Shown here: one piece after another, positions 48,571 to 58,879 of the stretch
Layout: the number at the start of each line of letters is the position of its first letter
How positions within the stretch are numbered: position 1 is the first letter of the stretch
Source: Solea solea
Taxonomy: Eukaryota > Chordata > Actinopteri > Pleuronectiformes > Soleidae
Assembly (NCBI RefSeq): GCF_958295425.1
Contig: NC_081143.1
Location: forward strand, 28,816,578-28,880,577
Reading direction: 5' to 3'
Length of the DNA: 64,000 nucleotides
Translations under genes and position numbers: made by a program
The notes under the pieces: generated by a model
Databases searched by the model: none
The model's input: only the letters and a program-made list of their open reading frames with translations
What the model was told of the DNA's origin: nothing

Positions 48571-51100
48571 TAGTGGTAGTAGCAGTTAACCACCAGGGGG
48601 TGACACCACTGGTTGCAAATATAACTGTGTTTGAAACCAAGTCTCTGGGAAAATAAACTTAATTATCTAAACTGCTAGTTTCAATAAAACAGGAAGTCTT
48701 TAATTATGTAAATGATGTTCCTGTTTAGAGGAAAAGGGCTCGATGAAGAAGGTCACTATTGTCCTGTAGGTGTTTGCTTGCAGGTGAATTTTGGCTTCAA
48801 AATAATGTCCATTTGTTACACTGTGGCTCAGTCCTATACACACAAACAAGCAATGGACACGTGTGTGTCACTGCTCCACCCTCCTCCTCCTCTTCCTCCT
48901 CCTCCTCCTCCTCCTCGTGTTAGCCCAGCTGATCCTCCGTCCAGAATATGACACCATGTTGTTACCTGTGGTATTTTTACTCCCCTCGATCTCGACTTTT
49001 TACATTTTTTTGTCATTCCTCCGTTGGAGATAATGAGCGGTGATTTCAGACTCTCTGTGTTCAGATGCAGCCACAGAGTTCATTCCACTGCGTGTGTGTG
49101 TGCGTGCGTGCGTGCGTGTGTGTGTGTGTGTGTGTATGTGTGTGCGTGCATGTGTATGTGTGTGCGTGCATGTGCATGTGTGTGTGTGTGTGTGTGGTGA
49201 ATAAAGGCATCATTGTTAGTTGCAGGTGTGTGCTTGTGCCAGGCAGGCTTCAGTGCAGTATCTGGAGAACAATAGCTCTCTGTTGAAGGACACACCTGAG
49301 TCAGAGAGGGGAGGTGAGAGGGCCCCGATCACAGGGAGATTACACAAGAGCAGACTTCATTAAACCTGAGGGGGGCGACGGAGGGAGGGAGAGAGAGATA
49401 ACATGGTGCAGCAACATGCAGGGAGTGATGGTAGGAGGGAGGAACTTAGGGAGAGAAAGGAAGACAGATGGACTGAATACCAGGAGTGGACAGTTAACGT
49501 TCTACAGCCTGTGTTCAGATAAGTCTACACCAGAGTTTCAGCTCTGGATCAGAAATAATCTGCATCTGTTCAAACACACCTGCACCTGCACCTGCACCTG
49601 CACCTCACATGAGGTACAGAGGGGACACAGTTTGTCCTCATGACAAACACACACAGTCAGAGCAGGGACTGATGATGTCTTACTACTCTTACTATTCTTT
49701 GGGAAATGACTGAAGTCTCCTGTGTGTGTGTGTGTGTGTGTGTGACTGCATGATTATTTTCAAACTTTCTGTCGGTCCACACTGAACTGCAGCTCCAGAG
49801 TTTTTGGACAAAAACTTAAACATTAGCATTTCAGACGTCTCTGTGTTCATGGCTGTAAAAGCTGCAGCAGTATGGACGCCAGTTGTAACCAGGACAGAAC
49901 ATTTGTTTCCTGTTGTTCAGCCAAAGTCTCCAGGTGTAAAAATCTAAGAACACATACTTACATGTTTGGTTTTGTGTTGATTTAGAAGTGTGTTCTTGTA
50001 TAATTCTCTAAGTATAGACACACTACTCGACAGCATGTCTTACAGTATTGTGCAGAATCTCCATCATTGCGGTTGTTGATGGACGTTTCGATGCACAACC
50101 AATTAGAAGAAGCACTCGGAGAGAGCAAACCTCTGCTGAGGCCTTTACGACGTCTTACAGTGTCAATACACTCAAGAATGAGCTGATCTGTATCTGAATC
50201 ACCACCTAAATCTAATCACTTTCATACTTTCTGTGTTCTCACAAATAACTTACACTCTTTGCTGTAGGTAATGCAACATTGTGCAAGTAGAACTTTGCAT
50301 TGTATTTGCATATTTATAACCCATAAAAACATCATCTTATCTGAATCTGGATCAGTCTGTAGATAATCAATAATACTGGTCCAATACCCAATAAGTCACT
50401 TAAGTCTGGATCGGATTGATCTCATCTCTGAATCAGACCGTGCTCTGAACGGTGCAGAAGGTTTGATTTAGTTCCCACTTGTGTTTCTTTTGTCTCATTT
50501 ATGCTGTTTCTTTTTGACGTTGAAGAAACATTTGGCTCTTTTTGTGAATCCTTTGTAGTGCAAAAGAGAGAAGCCTCGCAGAGTAAAACCAGACCTAAGA
50601 CTTTCATGCACTAATGTGAATCAGTGAATCTTATCAACCCCGATGTCCACAATTTATCCCCGTCTGATGATCTCATTTAAATCATATGAAACATGTGTAT
50701 GTAGCAGCTTCAGTCCAACCTCCTCCTACCTTGACTTCTACAATGAAGGGAACGCTTGTGTTCACAGTCCAGGGTCAAACGGCCGGGGGACGTAAACATG
50801 ACGCTGCGCCCCCTGTGGAGAACTTATAAATGACAGACGTTAAAATAACACGAGGTGCAGCGAGTCATGATCTGTGACGGTGTCTGATCATGTGGAACTC
50901 CATGAGCATGAGGTTAATGATATGAAGTGGTGATGACAATGAACGTGTTTTACACGGGAACAGACGGACTGTGAGGTCAAGCTGTAGCGTGTCAACGCTT
51001 CTGTTTATTCTTCAACACAAATGATGATGATGATGATTCTGAACTGAATTTATTATTTGCACCCCGCTCACCAAGCAGAAAAAACGTTTCCTCTAACTGC
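48571..51100. other. intergenic
   Basis: (CTC)n about 48,880-48,916; TG/CG compound tract about 49,092-49,195; CACCTG hexamer x4 at about 49,580-49,604; TG about 49,721-49,743; a gatatcagtat-type fragment at about 50,325-50,460. No gene. Confidence 0.7.
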
Positions 51101-51210
51101 GTGACCCTGCGTGACCCTGCGTGACCCTGCGTGACCCTGCGTGACCCTGCGTGACCCTGCGTGACCCTGCGTGACCCTGCGTGACCCTGCGTGACCCTGC
51201 GTGACCCGGC
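51101..51210. repeat. 10-bp minisatellite GTGACCCTGC, eleven units
   Basis: Ten identical units in register (51,101-51,200) and one with a single change (gtgacccggc, 51,201-51,210). The preceding ctgc is the end of an older unit. There are no spacers. Confidence 0.98.
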
Positions 51211-51304
51211 GACAGCCGCTCGAAGCAGACAAGTCAGAGGCAGCTGTAGCATCGTAGGTAGGAATGAGTCCAGACTTGTATCATCACCTACATGCCACAG
51301 GTGT

Positions 51305-51379
51305 CTCTACATATGGGACTCGACCCATGTGTGCACAGCACAATAAAACAACAGTCCATCACCGTCACCGCTCCTCGTC
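51305..51379 (-). pseudogene. tRNA-Ser(GCU)-derived pseudogene
   Basis: On the minus strand it begins GACGAGGAGCGGTGACGG and continues with the anticodon arm GATGGACTG..., variable arm TGTGCTGTGCAC and T arm GGGTCGAGTCCCA. It aligns along its length with tRNA-Ser(GCU). The anticodon is altered (GTT in place of GCT), the anticodon stem is broken and the 3' acceptor strand is lost, so it is dead. Confidence 0.65.
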
Positions 51380-52252
51380 CTTACTGAAGCTGGAGTTGGA
51401 AACAAAGACATTTTGAAGCTACAAGAGATTCCAACATTATTTGAGATGCTACAGAACTCAGGAGCAGCATCAGATTCAAAGACTTGAAACAAAACCATAC
51501 TAGTGTCAATGTTGCTTTACCGTCAGTCAGTCATGTGACTCTGGAAAAGGTTCAAATAGAAAAAAAAAATTATTTTTCTTTTATTGTAACTCAGAGTTCT
51601 TACACCGAGAAGCTTCCAGAAAATGTTGCTCTTTTGCTTTTATGGAGCCAGAAATATGAAGAAATATTTGATGCTGAATTCTCATGCAGAGTTTGAAGAG
51701 TTGGTGACGACATGTAACATCAGTGAGTCACAGGTTTTTATGGATTTGATGCTATTGTGAGCAGGAGGGAGAGTAGAGGGGTCGTGACATAGGGTCTGTC
51801 TACAAGTGCAACACTGAGACTGTGGTCTATTGGTCATTTTATACTACGACTCTGACTGTGGTAAAAATGTGCTTCTGTATAATATCGACAGCACTTGGTT
51901 AAGACAAGTTTATGTTTAATGTAGGTTCATTTTTATTGACCTTTGTTGACTTTTAATTGACTGAAACAGTCTAAAGTAATGACATGACATTTCTCCCCCT
52001 ACAACATGGAGTGCTGACGGTTGTGGTACAAGTACAGGAAGTCGGTTTTTTTTGACAGATTGTGTAGAGTTATGAAGTATTTTTGTCCTGGTGATTTTTG
52101 TGATTAATCCTAATCCACCTTCATAACCAGGAAGTGGTTTTCATCATCATCTTCTTCTTCTTTTCTGCTTTGCAGAAACGTACAGTGGCGACGTGTGAGC
52201 CGCTCTGTTTTAGATCACTCACACAACGATAACCGTACTGTGACAAGAACAC

Positions 52253-52284
<32 letters not shown>

Positions 52285-54247
52285 CTTTCCAGACGTCTGA
52301 GACGCAGATTACAGGAGCATGAGCCTCAATCCAAGGCTTTTGTCACTAATTAGTGACATGTTCACTGTAAAGTTGGATAAGAAGGGGGCGGAGCCGTGGT
52401 GACAGCACGACAAAAGAAAACTGCATTGAAAACCTTTAATTTCCCTCTTCATCCCGCTGACCTCCCTCTTCATCCTTCAATCATCCTCGCTCCCGTCTCA
52501 GAAGTTCACAAAGTCAAAGCGTCCGTACTTTCACACGGATGAAGGCGGTTTGTGTTCTCAGCTCCTCAAACATGAAACGCTAACGGTATGTAAATGTCGT
52601 CTTTGATTGTGTTTAATGTATCCGGGGTACGAGGTGCAGAGAATAAAGGAGCTCTCTCCTCTCTGCCTATAAAGCGTCACAGGACAGTGGACCTCCTGCT
52701 GTGAGGATAATAGGGAGAAATTGTTTTGCTGTGAGATGAACAGTGATACAGAGGAAAGTATGAAAGTATGAAAGTATGAACGTATGAAAGACTTTGCCAC
52801 TCCTCTCCAACACCCTGCACGCGTTTCTCTCTCTGTTGAGCACTAATTGAGTGATAGCTGATTGTTGAAGTCTTCATCTTTGATGTTTGCTTTCTTTTTC
52901 TTCTGTGCATGGAAATGAAACATCAAGAAAGCAGCACATGTGTTCTGAGGAGGAAGTGTGTGTGTTCTTGTATTTATTACTCCACTGACCTTGTCAGGAC
53001 CAGTACTCCTTATGGAGACCAAAACCAACGTAGGATTTCAACCTTCAAATAATGTTTATAACGTGCTTATAATACAGAAGCACACATTAAACATTGAAGA
53101 ATAACAAGGTCCAATAAAAACTGAATCATAGAAAGTCTAAGTAGACACAGACAGACAGTTAGTCAAACTCTGTCTTCTACAGGGACAACAAACTGTCCAC
53201 AGTTCAGGGGCAACAGACTCAAACACTCTGTCACCACAGGTTCTTACACGAGTTCTGACTGTCAGACCTCAGAGAGCGTGCAGGTGTGTCGGGGGGGATT
53301 AAGTCTGGGCCTGAGAATGAGAATGTGATAATATTCAACTTCAGGTAAAACTAACAATTCTGTTAATCAAAGGTAGGGGGAGCCCAAGAACAAATGTGCT
53401 GTGTGTGAAGAAGAGAAAACTGTGTTTAAGAGCGACAGAAGCTGGAGGTTGATAACACTTTAAACTTTTGTTGACTTTCCTCAACTCATCGTCATGTGTA
53501 CGGGTCCAAAGTATGAATACAGGACTACTGTTGTTGTATAGGTCGTATTCTACGTTACATTTACGTTACATTTACGTTACATTTACGTTACATTTAGTCA
53601 AAGTAGACACTTAGATCCAGTGACTCTGAGGTTATACTGCACGCATGTTGCGTCATGTTTTGTCTCCGCTGTTGCTGTGTGCGCACGATGGGCTCCACCC
53701 ACAGCTCCGCCCACAGCTCCGTGAGTGTGCAGCAGGTAAATCCTAAATACATTTGTAGATTTATTGTACTGTAAACACAAGAAGCAGATGTTTCACCGAG
53801 TGGAGAACGCTGGATTTACAAGTGTTGTTGATGTAGTTAAGTGAAATACAATATAGTGTCAACAAGGGGGCTTTTATTCTGGAAAATAACTCTGGATGAT
53901 TAATGTTGTATCAGTGTTTGACTTCCTGTTCCCCTTGTGCTGAATTCTGCTGAATTCAAGTGTTTTGTTTCTTCATCCGGCAAAAAAAGGAACATTCTGT
54001 GTTCTCTGTTCTCTGTGGGAGTGACAGACTGACGGACTGACGGAGGAACAGCACAGCACCAGCAGAGCGGGTGGAGCCCGACACATTGACTGAAGTGGAC
54101 GTGTATCATTAACAATGCTGTATAATCACAGAGTCACAGGTCGACGAGTGGAGCTGGAACACAGGACCTTCCACTGACACGCTGCGTCCTGGGTCAGAGA
54201 CAGAATATGTGCGACTCGAATGAAATAATTGACTAACTGAAAACCCA
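51380..54247. other. intergenic
   Basis: (GAT)n at about 52,253-52,283; TATGAAAG x3-4 at about 52,757-52,790; a second copy of the 'cactgaccttgtcaggacc' repeat at about 52,960-53,040; an 11-bp tandem (GTTACATTTAC, about 53,553-53,596). No gene. Confidence 0.7.
52960..53040. repeat. dispersed repeat fragment shared with axin2 intron 1
   Basis: 'ccactgaccttgtcaggacc' followed by 'agtactcc' and 'gagaccaaaaccaacg' repeats the start of the 845-1290 copy. Confidence 0.5.
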
Positions 54248-54328
54248 ACAGAGGATGGGATTCGAACCCACGCGTGCAGAGCACAATGGATTAGCAATCC
54301 ATCGCCTTCACCACTCGGCCACCTCGTC
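54248..54328 (-). tRNA. tRNA-Ser(GCU), possibly a pseudogene
   Basis: The minus strand gives GACGAGGTGGCCGAGTGG (box A included), an anticodon stem ATGGA/TCCAT with loop TTGCTAA (anticodon GCT), the long variable arm typical of tRNA-Ser, and a T arm GTGGGTTCGAATCCCAT (box B). The acceptor 5' strand GACGAGG should pair with CCTCGTC, but CCTCTGT is found: four pairs plus a G-U form and two mismatches appear. All else is intact, so it is either a recently damaged copy or a functional copy with a weak acceptor stem. No CCA is encoded, as usual in eukaryotes. Confidence 0.7.
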
Positions 54329-55201
54329 CATGATGAACCTCAAAGTCTTTTGAAGCAGAACCTGGAGCCAGCAGGGTTTCTGAACTCAGCAGCAGACAAG
54401 CGGAACCACAGCAAGTTCACCATCACAGTCTGACAAAGACTGGCAGTCCTGATCCAGCTGGGCTTGACAGCAGAGCACAAATGAAAGAACAGGATGGAGG
54501 GATGAGGGATGGAGGGATGGTAGCTGGGAGGAAAGTGAGGGACGGACAGAATCACACACTGGAATCCTGCTGTTCACAGCAGCAGGTGCAGGGGAGTGTG
54601 GTGGGGGTCGAGGGTCGTTGAGGGGGGTGTGAGCTGTTTGGTGGGAAGCAAAGAAAAAAGGAGTGGGGGGGGGGAACATATGGGAAGCATTCACAGTGAC
54701 TGTGAGCCAATGAGACGGAGACATGTTTGATTTTCATTATGATGCATTAGGCGTGGACGCTGTGATGATGCTGTCGAGTCGACACAGACAACGACAGAGA
54801 CACTCAGACTTCACCATCAACAGCCCAGACGACAGCGAGTGGCTGAAAACTCCATCATGTCAGTGTTTGTACTGCTGCTACACACACAATCATCAAGACA
54901 TTACGTCTATAATATTTAACTTTATGTAAATATATACAAGAACCTTTGAAATAAAGATAACTTTATATGACTTTATATGGGCTCTACAAGAAAATATGAC
55001 ACATGGTTTGATCTAAAGGGGCGTGGTTTGTGTTGGAGTTGTCACATGACCAAGAGAAAAAGGCAGATTTTTTTATTGGGGGGGGGGGGGGGGCGTTGTG
55101 GATGTGTGTTTGCACGGGAACATGTTTCATCTGTTGGTGAACATGAGAGTCTTAGTCATTTTTGATCGGGAACTTCAAAGTCGTGACTAAGACTCAAAGT
55201 T
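54329..55201. other. intergenic
   Basis: G runs at about 54,665-54,674 and 55,079-55,094, a GGATGGAGGGAT stretch at about 54,493-54,520, otherwise unique AT-rich DNA. No gene supported. Confidence 0.7.
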
Positions 55202-55475
55202 CAGTCTGACTGATAATAATCAGTAATGATCAGTATTATCAGTAATGATCAGTATTATCAGTAATAATCAGTTATTATCAGTAATGATCAGTATTATCAG
55301 TAATAATCAGTTATTATCAGTAATGATCAGTATTATCAGTTATTATCAGTAATGATCAGTATTATCAGTTATTATCAGTAATGATCAGTATTATCAGTTA
55401 TTATCAGTAATGATCAGTATTATCAGTAATAATCAGTTATTATCAGTAATGATCAGTATCAGTAATCAGTAATTG
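55202..55475. repeat. ATCAGTAATG/ATCAGTATT minisatellite
   Basis: About 270 bp of alternating 'cagtaatgat', 'cagtattat' and 'cagttattat' units with a higher-order period of about 28-38 bp. Contains many TGATCA palindromes. No coding capacity. Confidence 0.95.
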
Positions 55476-55671
55476 AGTTTGTTCTCATGCTCCATGTACA
55501 GCACTGTTGAGAACCTGACGACTTTTAAACCTGAAATTGGGCCAAAAATAAATGTCCATTATATTGTAATAATACAACATGAGTGCAATGAGGCGCCTCC
55601 TTATTACACATGAGCCTTTAAAGTGTGTGTGTTTTAAATAATCACAACCTGAAGTGCACATGTGACTCTAA

Positions 55672-55675
55672 CTCT
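55672..55675. repeat. target-site duplication CTCT, left
   Basis: CTCT directly before the 5' LTR, repeated at 59,280-59,283 directly after the 3' LTR. Four bp is in the usual range for Ty3/gypsy integrases, but CTCT is low-complexity. Confidence 0.75.
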
Positions 55676-56075
55676 TGTGACGACCCCGAGTGGCCGGGGT
55701 TGTGTAGGTGTGTCTCTCTCCCTTTCTCTTTGTTTCACACAGGCAATCAGGCAGGCAATCAAGCCTATGCATCACAGGTGTGTGCAGTTACCAAGGAGGC
55801 GGGGCTGTGCCTTTAAAGCCCAACAGTCCAGCCGTGCTCTCTCTCTCGCTCTCACCATTTCCAGCCTGGCGTCCTGCAGCTCACATTGTTTTGTTCTTAG
55901 TTTCACATCCAACACTCACACACATCCATACACCTGCATTTACAACTGATTCACCTGATTACAGATATAGGTTATGTTTGGTTTAGCTTGTTATGTTGAT
56001 TATAAATAAATGTTAAATTGCCAGCATCTCTCTTGTAGCTGTTGTTTTGTCAAGTCATCTGAGCCAGTCTTGACA
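55676..56075 (+). repeat. 5' LTR (400 bp)
   Basis: Begins TGTGACGACCCC and ends CTTGACA (TG...CA). It contains a TTTAAAG TATA-like box near 55,814 and AATAAA at 56,005-56,010. The 3' LTR has the same length; the only difference seen is A here (about 55,793, 'accaagg') against G there ('accgagg'). Confidence 0.96.
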
Positions 56076-56077
56076 AA

Positions 56078-56095
56078 TGGGGGCTCGTCCGGGAT
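56078..56095 (+). other. primer binding site, tRNA-Pro
   Basis: TGGGGGCTCGTCCGGGAT, two bases after the LTR, is complementary to the 3' 18 nt of vertebrate tRNA-Pro, the primer used by many gammaretroviruses and some gypsy elements. Confidence 0.9.
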
Positions 56096-56284
56096 GGCAA
56101 CCAACACTAGCCGCTCCCCACAACACTACAAAAAAAACAAACTGACACAATCCCAAAGGAGAAAGCGTCCTTAAGCCTAACGGGAACCACCGGACATGTG
56201 CATCGACTCAGTAACTCACCGACCTCTGACTGGTAAAAAGAACTCTCCCTGGCCTGCAAACAAATCAAACAAATTATTTACAAT

Positions 56285-56514
56285 GGACGAGCCCCCATTT
56301 GTCAAGACTGGCTCAGATGACTTGACAAAACAACAGCTACAAGAGAGATGCTGGCAATTTAACATTTATTTATAATCAACATAACAAGCTAAACCAAACA
56401 TAACCTATATCTGTAATCAGGTGAATCAGTTGTAAATGCAGGTGTATGGATGTGTGTGAGTGTTGGATGTGAAACTAAGAACAAAACAATGTGAGCTGCA
56501 GGACGCCAGGCTGG
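56285..56514 (-). repeat. perfect inverted copy of LTR 3' part plus primer binding site
   Basis: The 230 bp are the exact reverse complement of 55,861-56,090, covering the last 215 bp of the LTR, the two-base gap and most of the primer binding site. I compared them base by base and found no mismatch. The spacer is 194 bp. The left junction falls within an ATG (56,283-56,285, context acaATGG) that may have been the gag start. Confidence 0.95.
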
Positions 56515-56725
56515 GAGAACGCCAGCTTTTGTGCGCCCTGAACGTTCCAACGTGTGTCATTTTTGCCGTAGAGAGGGTCATTGGAAAGATCAATGCCCTT
56601 TATTAAAAAATAAAAATGTGTTTACCCCAGGTCCAGCCATGTTGTGCACAAGCGGACGAAACAAGGCCGTGATTGTGGAAGACAGTGACAGGTCTGGGTT
56701 TGAACCTTTTATTATTGACGCATGA
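56515..56725 (+). pseudogene. gag C-terminal remnant with CCHC zinc knuckle
   Basis: Open from the end of the inverted copy to TGA 56,723-56,725. It encodes C-H-F-C-R-R-E-G-H-W-K-D-Q-C (Cys-X2-Cys-X4-His-X4-Cys), the nucleic-acid-binding knuckle of gag nucleocapsid. The N-terminal and capsid parts are gone. It is in the same frame as the protease that follows, separated only by the TGA. Confidence 0.9.
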
Positions 56726-58597
56726 GTGTCCTTGGTAGGCAGTGACGAGTGCGTTAATATTAAAGTTTTGCGTGACACAGGAGCTAGACACAGTGTGCAG
56801 TCGGTGCTTCCATTTTCCAATGATACACAATCGGGTGATTTCATTGTGATGCGTGGTATGGAGCTAGGCTTTGTACCAGTGCCGCGACATGATGTGGAGT
56901 TGGACTGTGACCTTGTTAAAGGTGTGTTTTCTGTGGGTGTACGTCCAGCGTTACCTTTGCCAGGTGTCTCAATGATTCTGGGGAATGACGTCTGTGGCGG
57001 CCGAGTCTGGCCTAGTGGTCCTCCGTCACCTGTGGTTGTGTCCAAACCGTTAGAGGTGGAATCTGACAGTTCAACGCTGCAGGTTTTTCCTGTTTGTGCC
57101 GTGACGCACGCTCAGAGTAGCCGTGAGTCTGTGTCCTCTGCTGGAGAGGTGAAGGTATCTGGACAACCGGTGCCGTTTGATTTGCCCTCACTTGTGTCAA
57201 AAGATGAGTGGGTTAAAGCACAAAAATCTGACACTTCGCTGTCCACGTTGTGGGATCAAGTTTTGCTGCTTGGTCAGATGGAAGAGGTAGCTCAAGCCTA
57301 TTTTGTTCAGGATGGTCTCTTACTCCGTAAATGGCTGCCTTGTGATGGAGACGTTGTGGGTGAGCCTGTGTTTCAGGTTGTGGTGCCGCAAGATTTTCGG
57401 TCGCTAGTTTTAAAAACAGCACATGATGAAAGTGGTCACTTTGGGGTGCGTAAAACTTACTCGTATGTCCTCAAACATTTTTTTTGGCCGCGTGCCAAGA
57501 AGGATGTGGCTACATATGTGAAGACATGTCATGTGTGTCAGCTGACCGGCAAACCAAACCAGAGCATAAAACCCGCACCTTTGCAGCCTATTCCTGCGGT
57601 AAGTGAGCCCTTTGAGCATCTGATTATAGACTGTGTTGGTCCATTGCCTAGTGCTAAGTCAGGTTGCAAGTATTTGTTAACGGTAATGTGTCAAAGCACT
57701 CGTTACCCTGCTGCTTATCCACTTAGATCCATCACCACTAAATCTGTTGTTAAAGCACTTTCTCAGTTCATCTCAGTGTTTGGGATACCAAAAGTCATAC
57801 AAAGTGACCGAGGGTCTAATTTTTGCTCACACATGTTTGCTCAGGTGTTGAAAACACTGGGGGTTCGCCATAATCGGTCCACTGCATATCATGCGCAAAG
57901 CCAAGGCGTGTTAGAGAGGTTCCATCAGACGCTTAAATCCTTGCTGCGTGCATTTTGCACACAGTTAGATCGGGACTGGGAGGAAGGTCTCCCATGTTTA
58001 ATGCTAGCGGCAAGAGAAGCAGTGCATGAGAGTACGGGCTTTAGCCCGAATGACTTGGTATTTGGGCACTCTGTGTGCGGACCGCTGACAGCGCTGAAAA
58101 TTGGGTTGGTTCCCACTGAAGCTCCACGAAATTTGATCGACTTTGTAAATGGGTTTCGACACAAGTTATTTGTGGCAGGGATGTTGGCTAAAGACAAACT
58201 GGGGCAGTCTCAGACCAAAATGAAAGCTCATTATGATCGGGGTACAGAGCGCCATGAGTTTAGTCCGGGGGATCAGGTCCTGGCTTTGACGCCGGTGGTT
58301 ATTTCACCTTTCCAGGCTAAATTTTCTGGCCCTTATACTGTAATAGAAAAAGTCTCTGATTTGAATTATCTTATAGCTACACCAGGTCGAAGAAAGTCTT
58401 CTCATCTGTACCATGTTAACCTGCTAAAGCCGTATTATCAGCGTTTGAAACGTGACAGTACCATAAAGGGTGACGTGGGTCCAGTGCTCGCTGTGGACAC
58501 TTGGCGCGTAACCGAAACACTAGACAGTGTCCCTGAGCCTGATGACAGTTTGGTGAGTGGCAGATTCCTTGTCTCGGGCACCTCTGCCTTGAAGTAG
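56726..58597 (+). CDS. retrotransposon pol fragment: protease-integrase, no RT
   Basis: A 623-codon open frame beginning right after the gag stop. It starts with an aspartic protease whose active site is D-T-G at residues 17-19. Next comes a linker and an integrase: zinc-binding H233, H238, C268, C271, and a catalytic D302, D361, E397 with the D-35-E spacing intact. A chromodomain-free tail with HVNLLKPYY follows and the frame ends in a short unrelated run. There is no reverse transcriptase (no YxDD) or RNase H anywhere in the element. No ATG starts the frame, so expression needs gag readthrough or a partner. Family: Ty3/gypsy, probably Gmr1-like; the open frame is consistent with recent insertion. 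Confidence 0.92.
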   Translation: MSLVGSDECVNIKVLRDTGARHSVQSVLPFSNDTQSGDFIVMRGMELGFVPVPRHDVELDCDLVKGVFSVGVRPALPLPGVSMILGNDVCGGRVWPSGPPSPVVVSKPLEVESDSSTLQVFPVCAVTHAQSSRESVSSAGEVKVSGQPVPFDLPSLVSKDEWVKAQKSDTSLSTLWDQVLLLGQMEEVAQAYFVQDGLLLRKWLPCDGDVVGEPVFQVVVPQDFRSLVLKTAHDESGHFGVRKTYSYVLKHFFWPRAKKDVATYVKTCHVCQLTGKPNQSIKPAPLQPIPAVSEPFEHLIIDCVGPLPSAKSGCKYLLTVMCQSTRYPAAYPLRSITTKSVVKALSQFISVFGIPKVIQSDRGSNFCSHMFAQVLKTLGVRHNRSTAYHAQSQGVLERFHQTLKSLLRAFCTQLDRDWEEGLPCLMLAAREAVHESTGFSPNDLVFGHSVCGPLTALKIGLVPTEAPRNLIDFVNGFRHKLFVAGMLAKDKLGQSQTKMKAHYDRGTERHEFSPGDQVLALTPVVISPFQAKFSGPYTVIEKVSDLNYLIATPGRRKSSHLYHVNLLKPYYQRLKRDSTIKGDVGPVLAVDTWRVTETLDSVPEPDDSLVSGRFLVSGTSALK

Positions 58598-58868
58598 TGA
58601 AACCTTGTCAGGGGAGCAGTTGATCATGTTGTTTTTTTTGATGTGACCCTTAACTTTTCCCTACATTTTCTCTCCTGCTCAGCCAATGTTTCAGTCTCTT
58701 AAATAGGCTTCCCGGTACCAGGTTGCGGAGTACTGGGACAAGTGGGTGAGTTTAGGTTGGGATCTGCAGAAAAAAGGGGGTAATTATTTTTCATTATTTG
58801 GGTATTATTATTGAAAATATTTGGTGGTGGTTTTTGTTGGGACGGTCACTCTTTTGAGTTCCCGTCTT
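58598..58868 (+). other. retrotransposon 3' untranslated region
   Basis: Noncoding stretch between the pol stop and the polypurine tract, with T-rich and G-rich runs. The junction where reverse transcriptase and RNase H were lost probably lies close to 58,540-58,600, where the frame departs from the family. Confidence 0.6.
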
Positions 58869-58879
58869 AAGGGGGGGGG
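58869..58879 (+). other. polypurine tract
   Basis: AAGGGGGGGGG immediately before the 3' LTR, the position and composition expected of the plus-strand primer. Confidence 0.9.

Noticed and set aside
51101..51210. CRISPR-like repeat array
   Set aside because: Units are contiguous 10-mers without spacers in a vertebrate genome; a minisatellite.
55202..55475. CRISPR-like repeat array
   Set aside because: No spacers; interleaved AT-rich tandem units.
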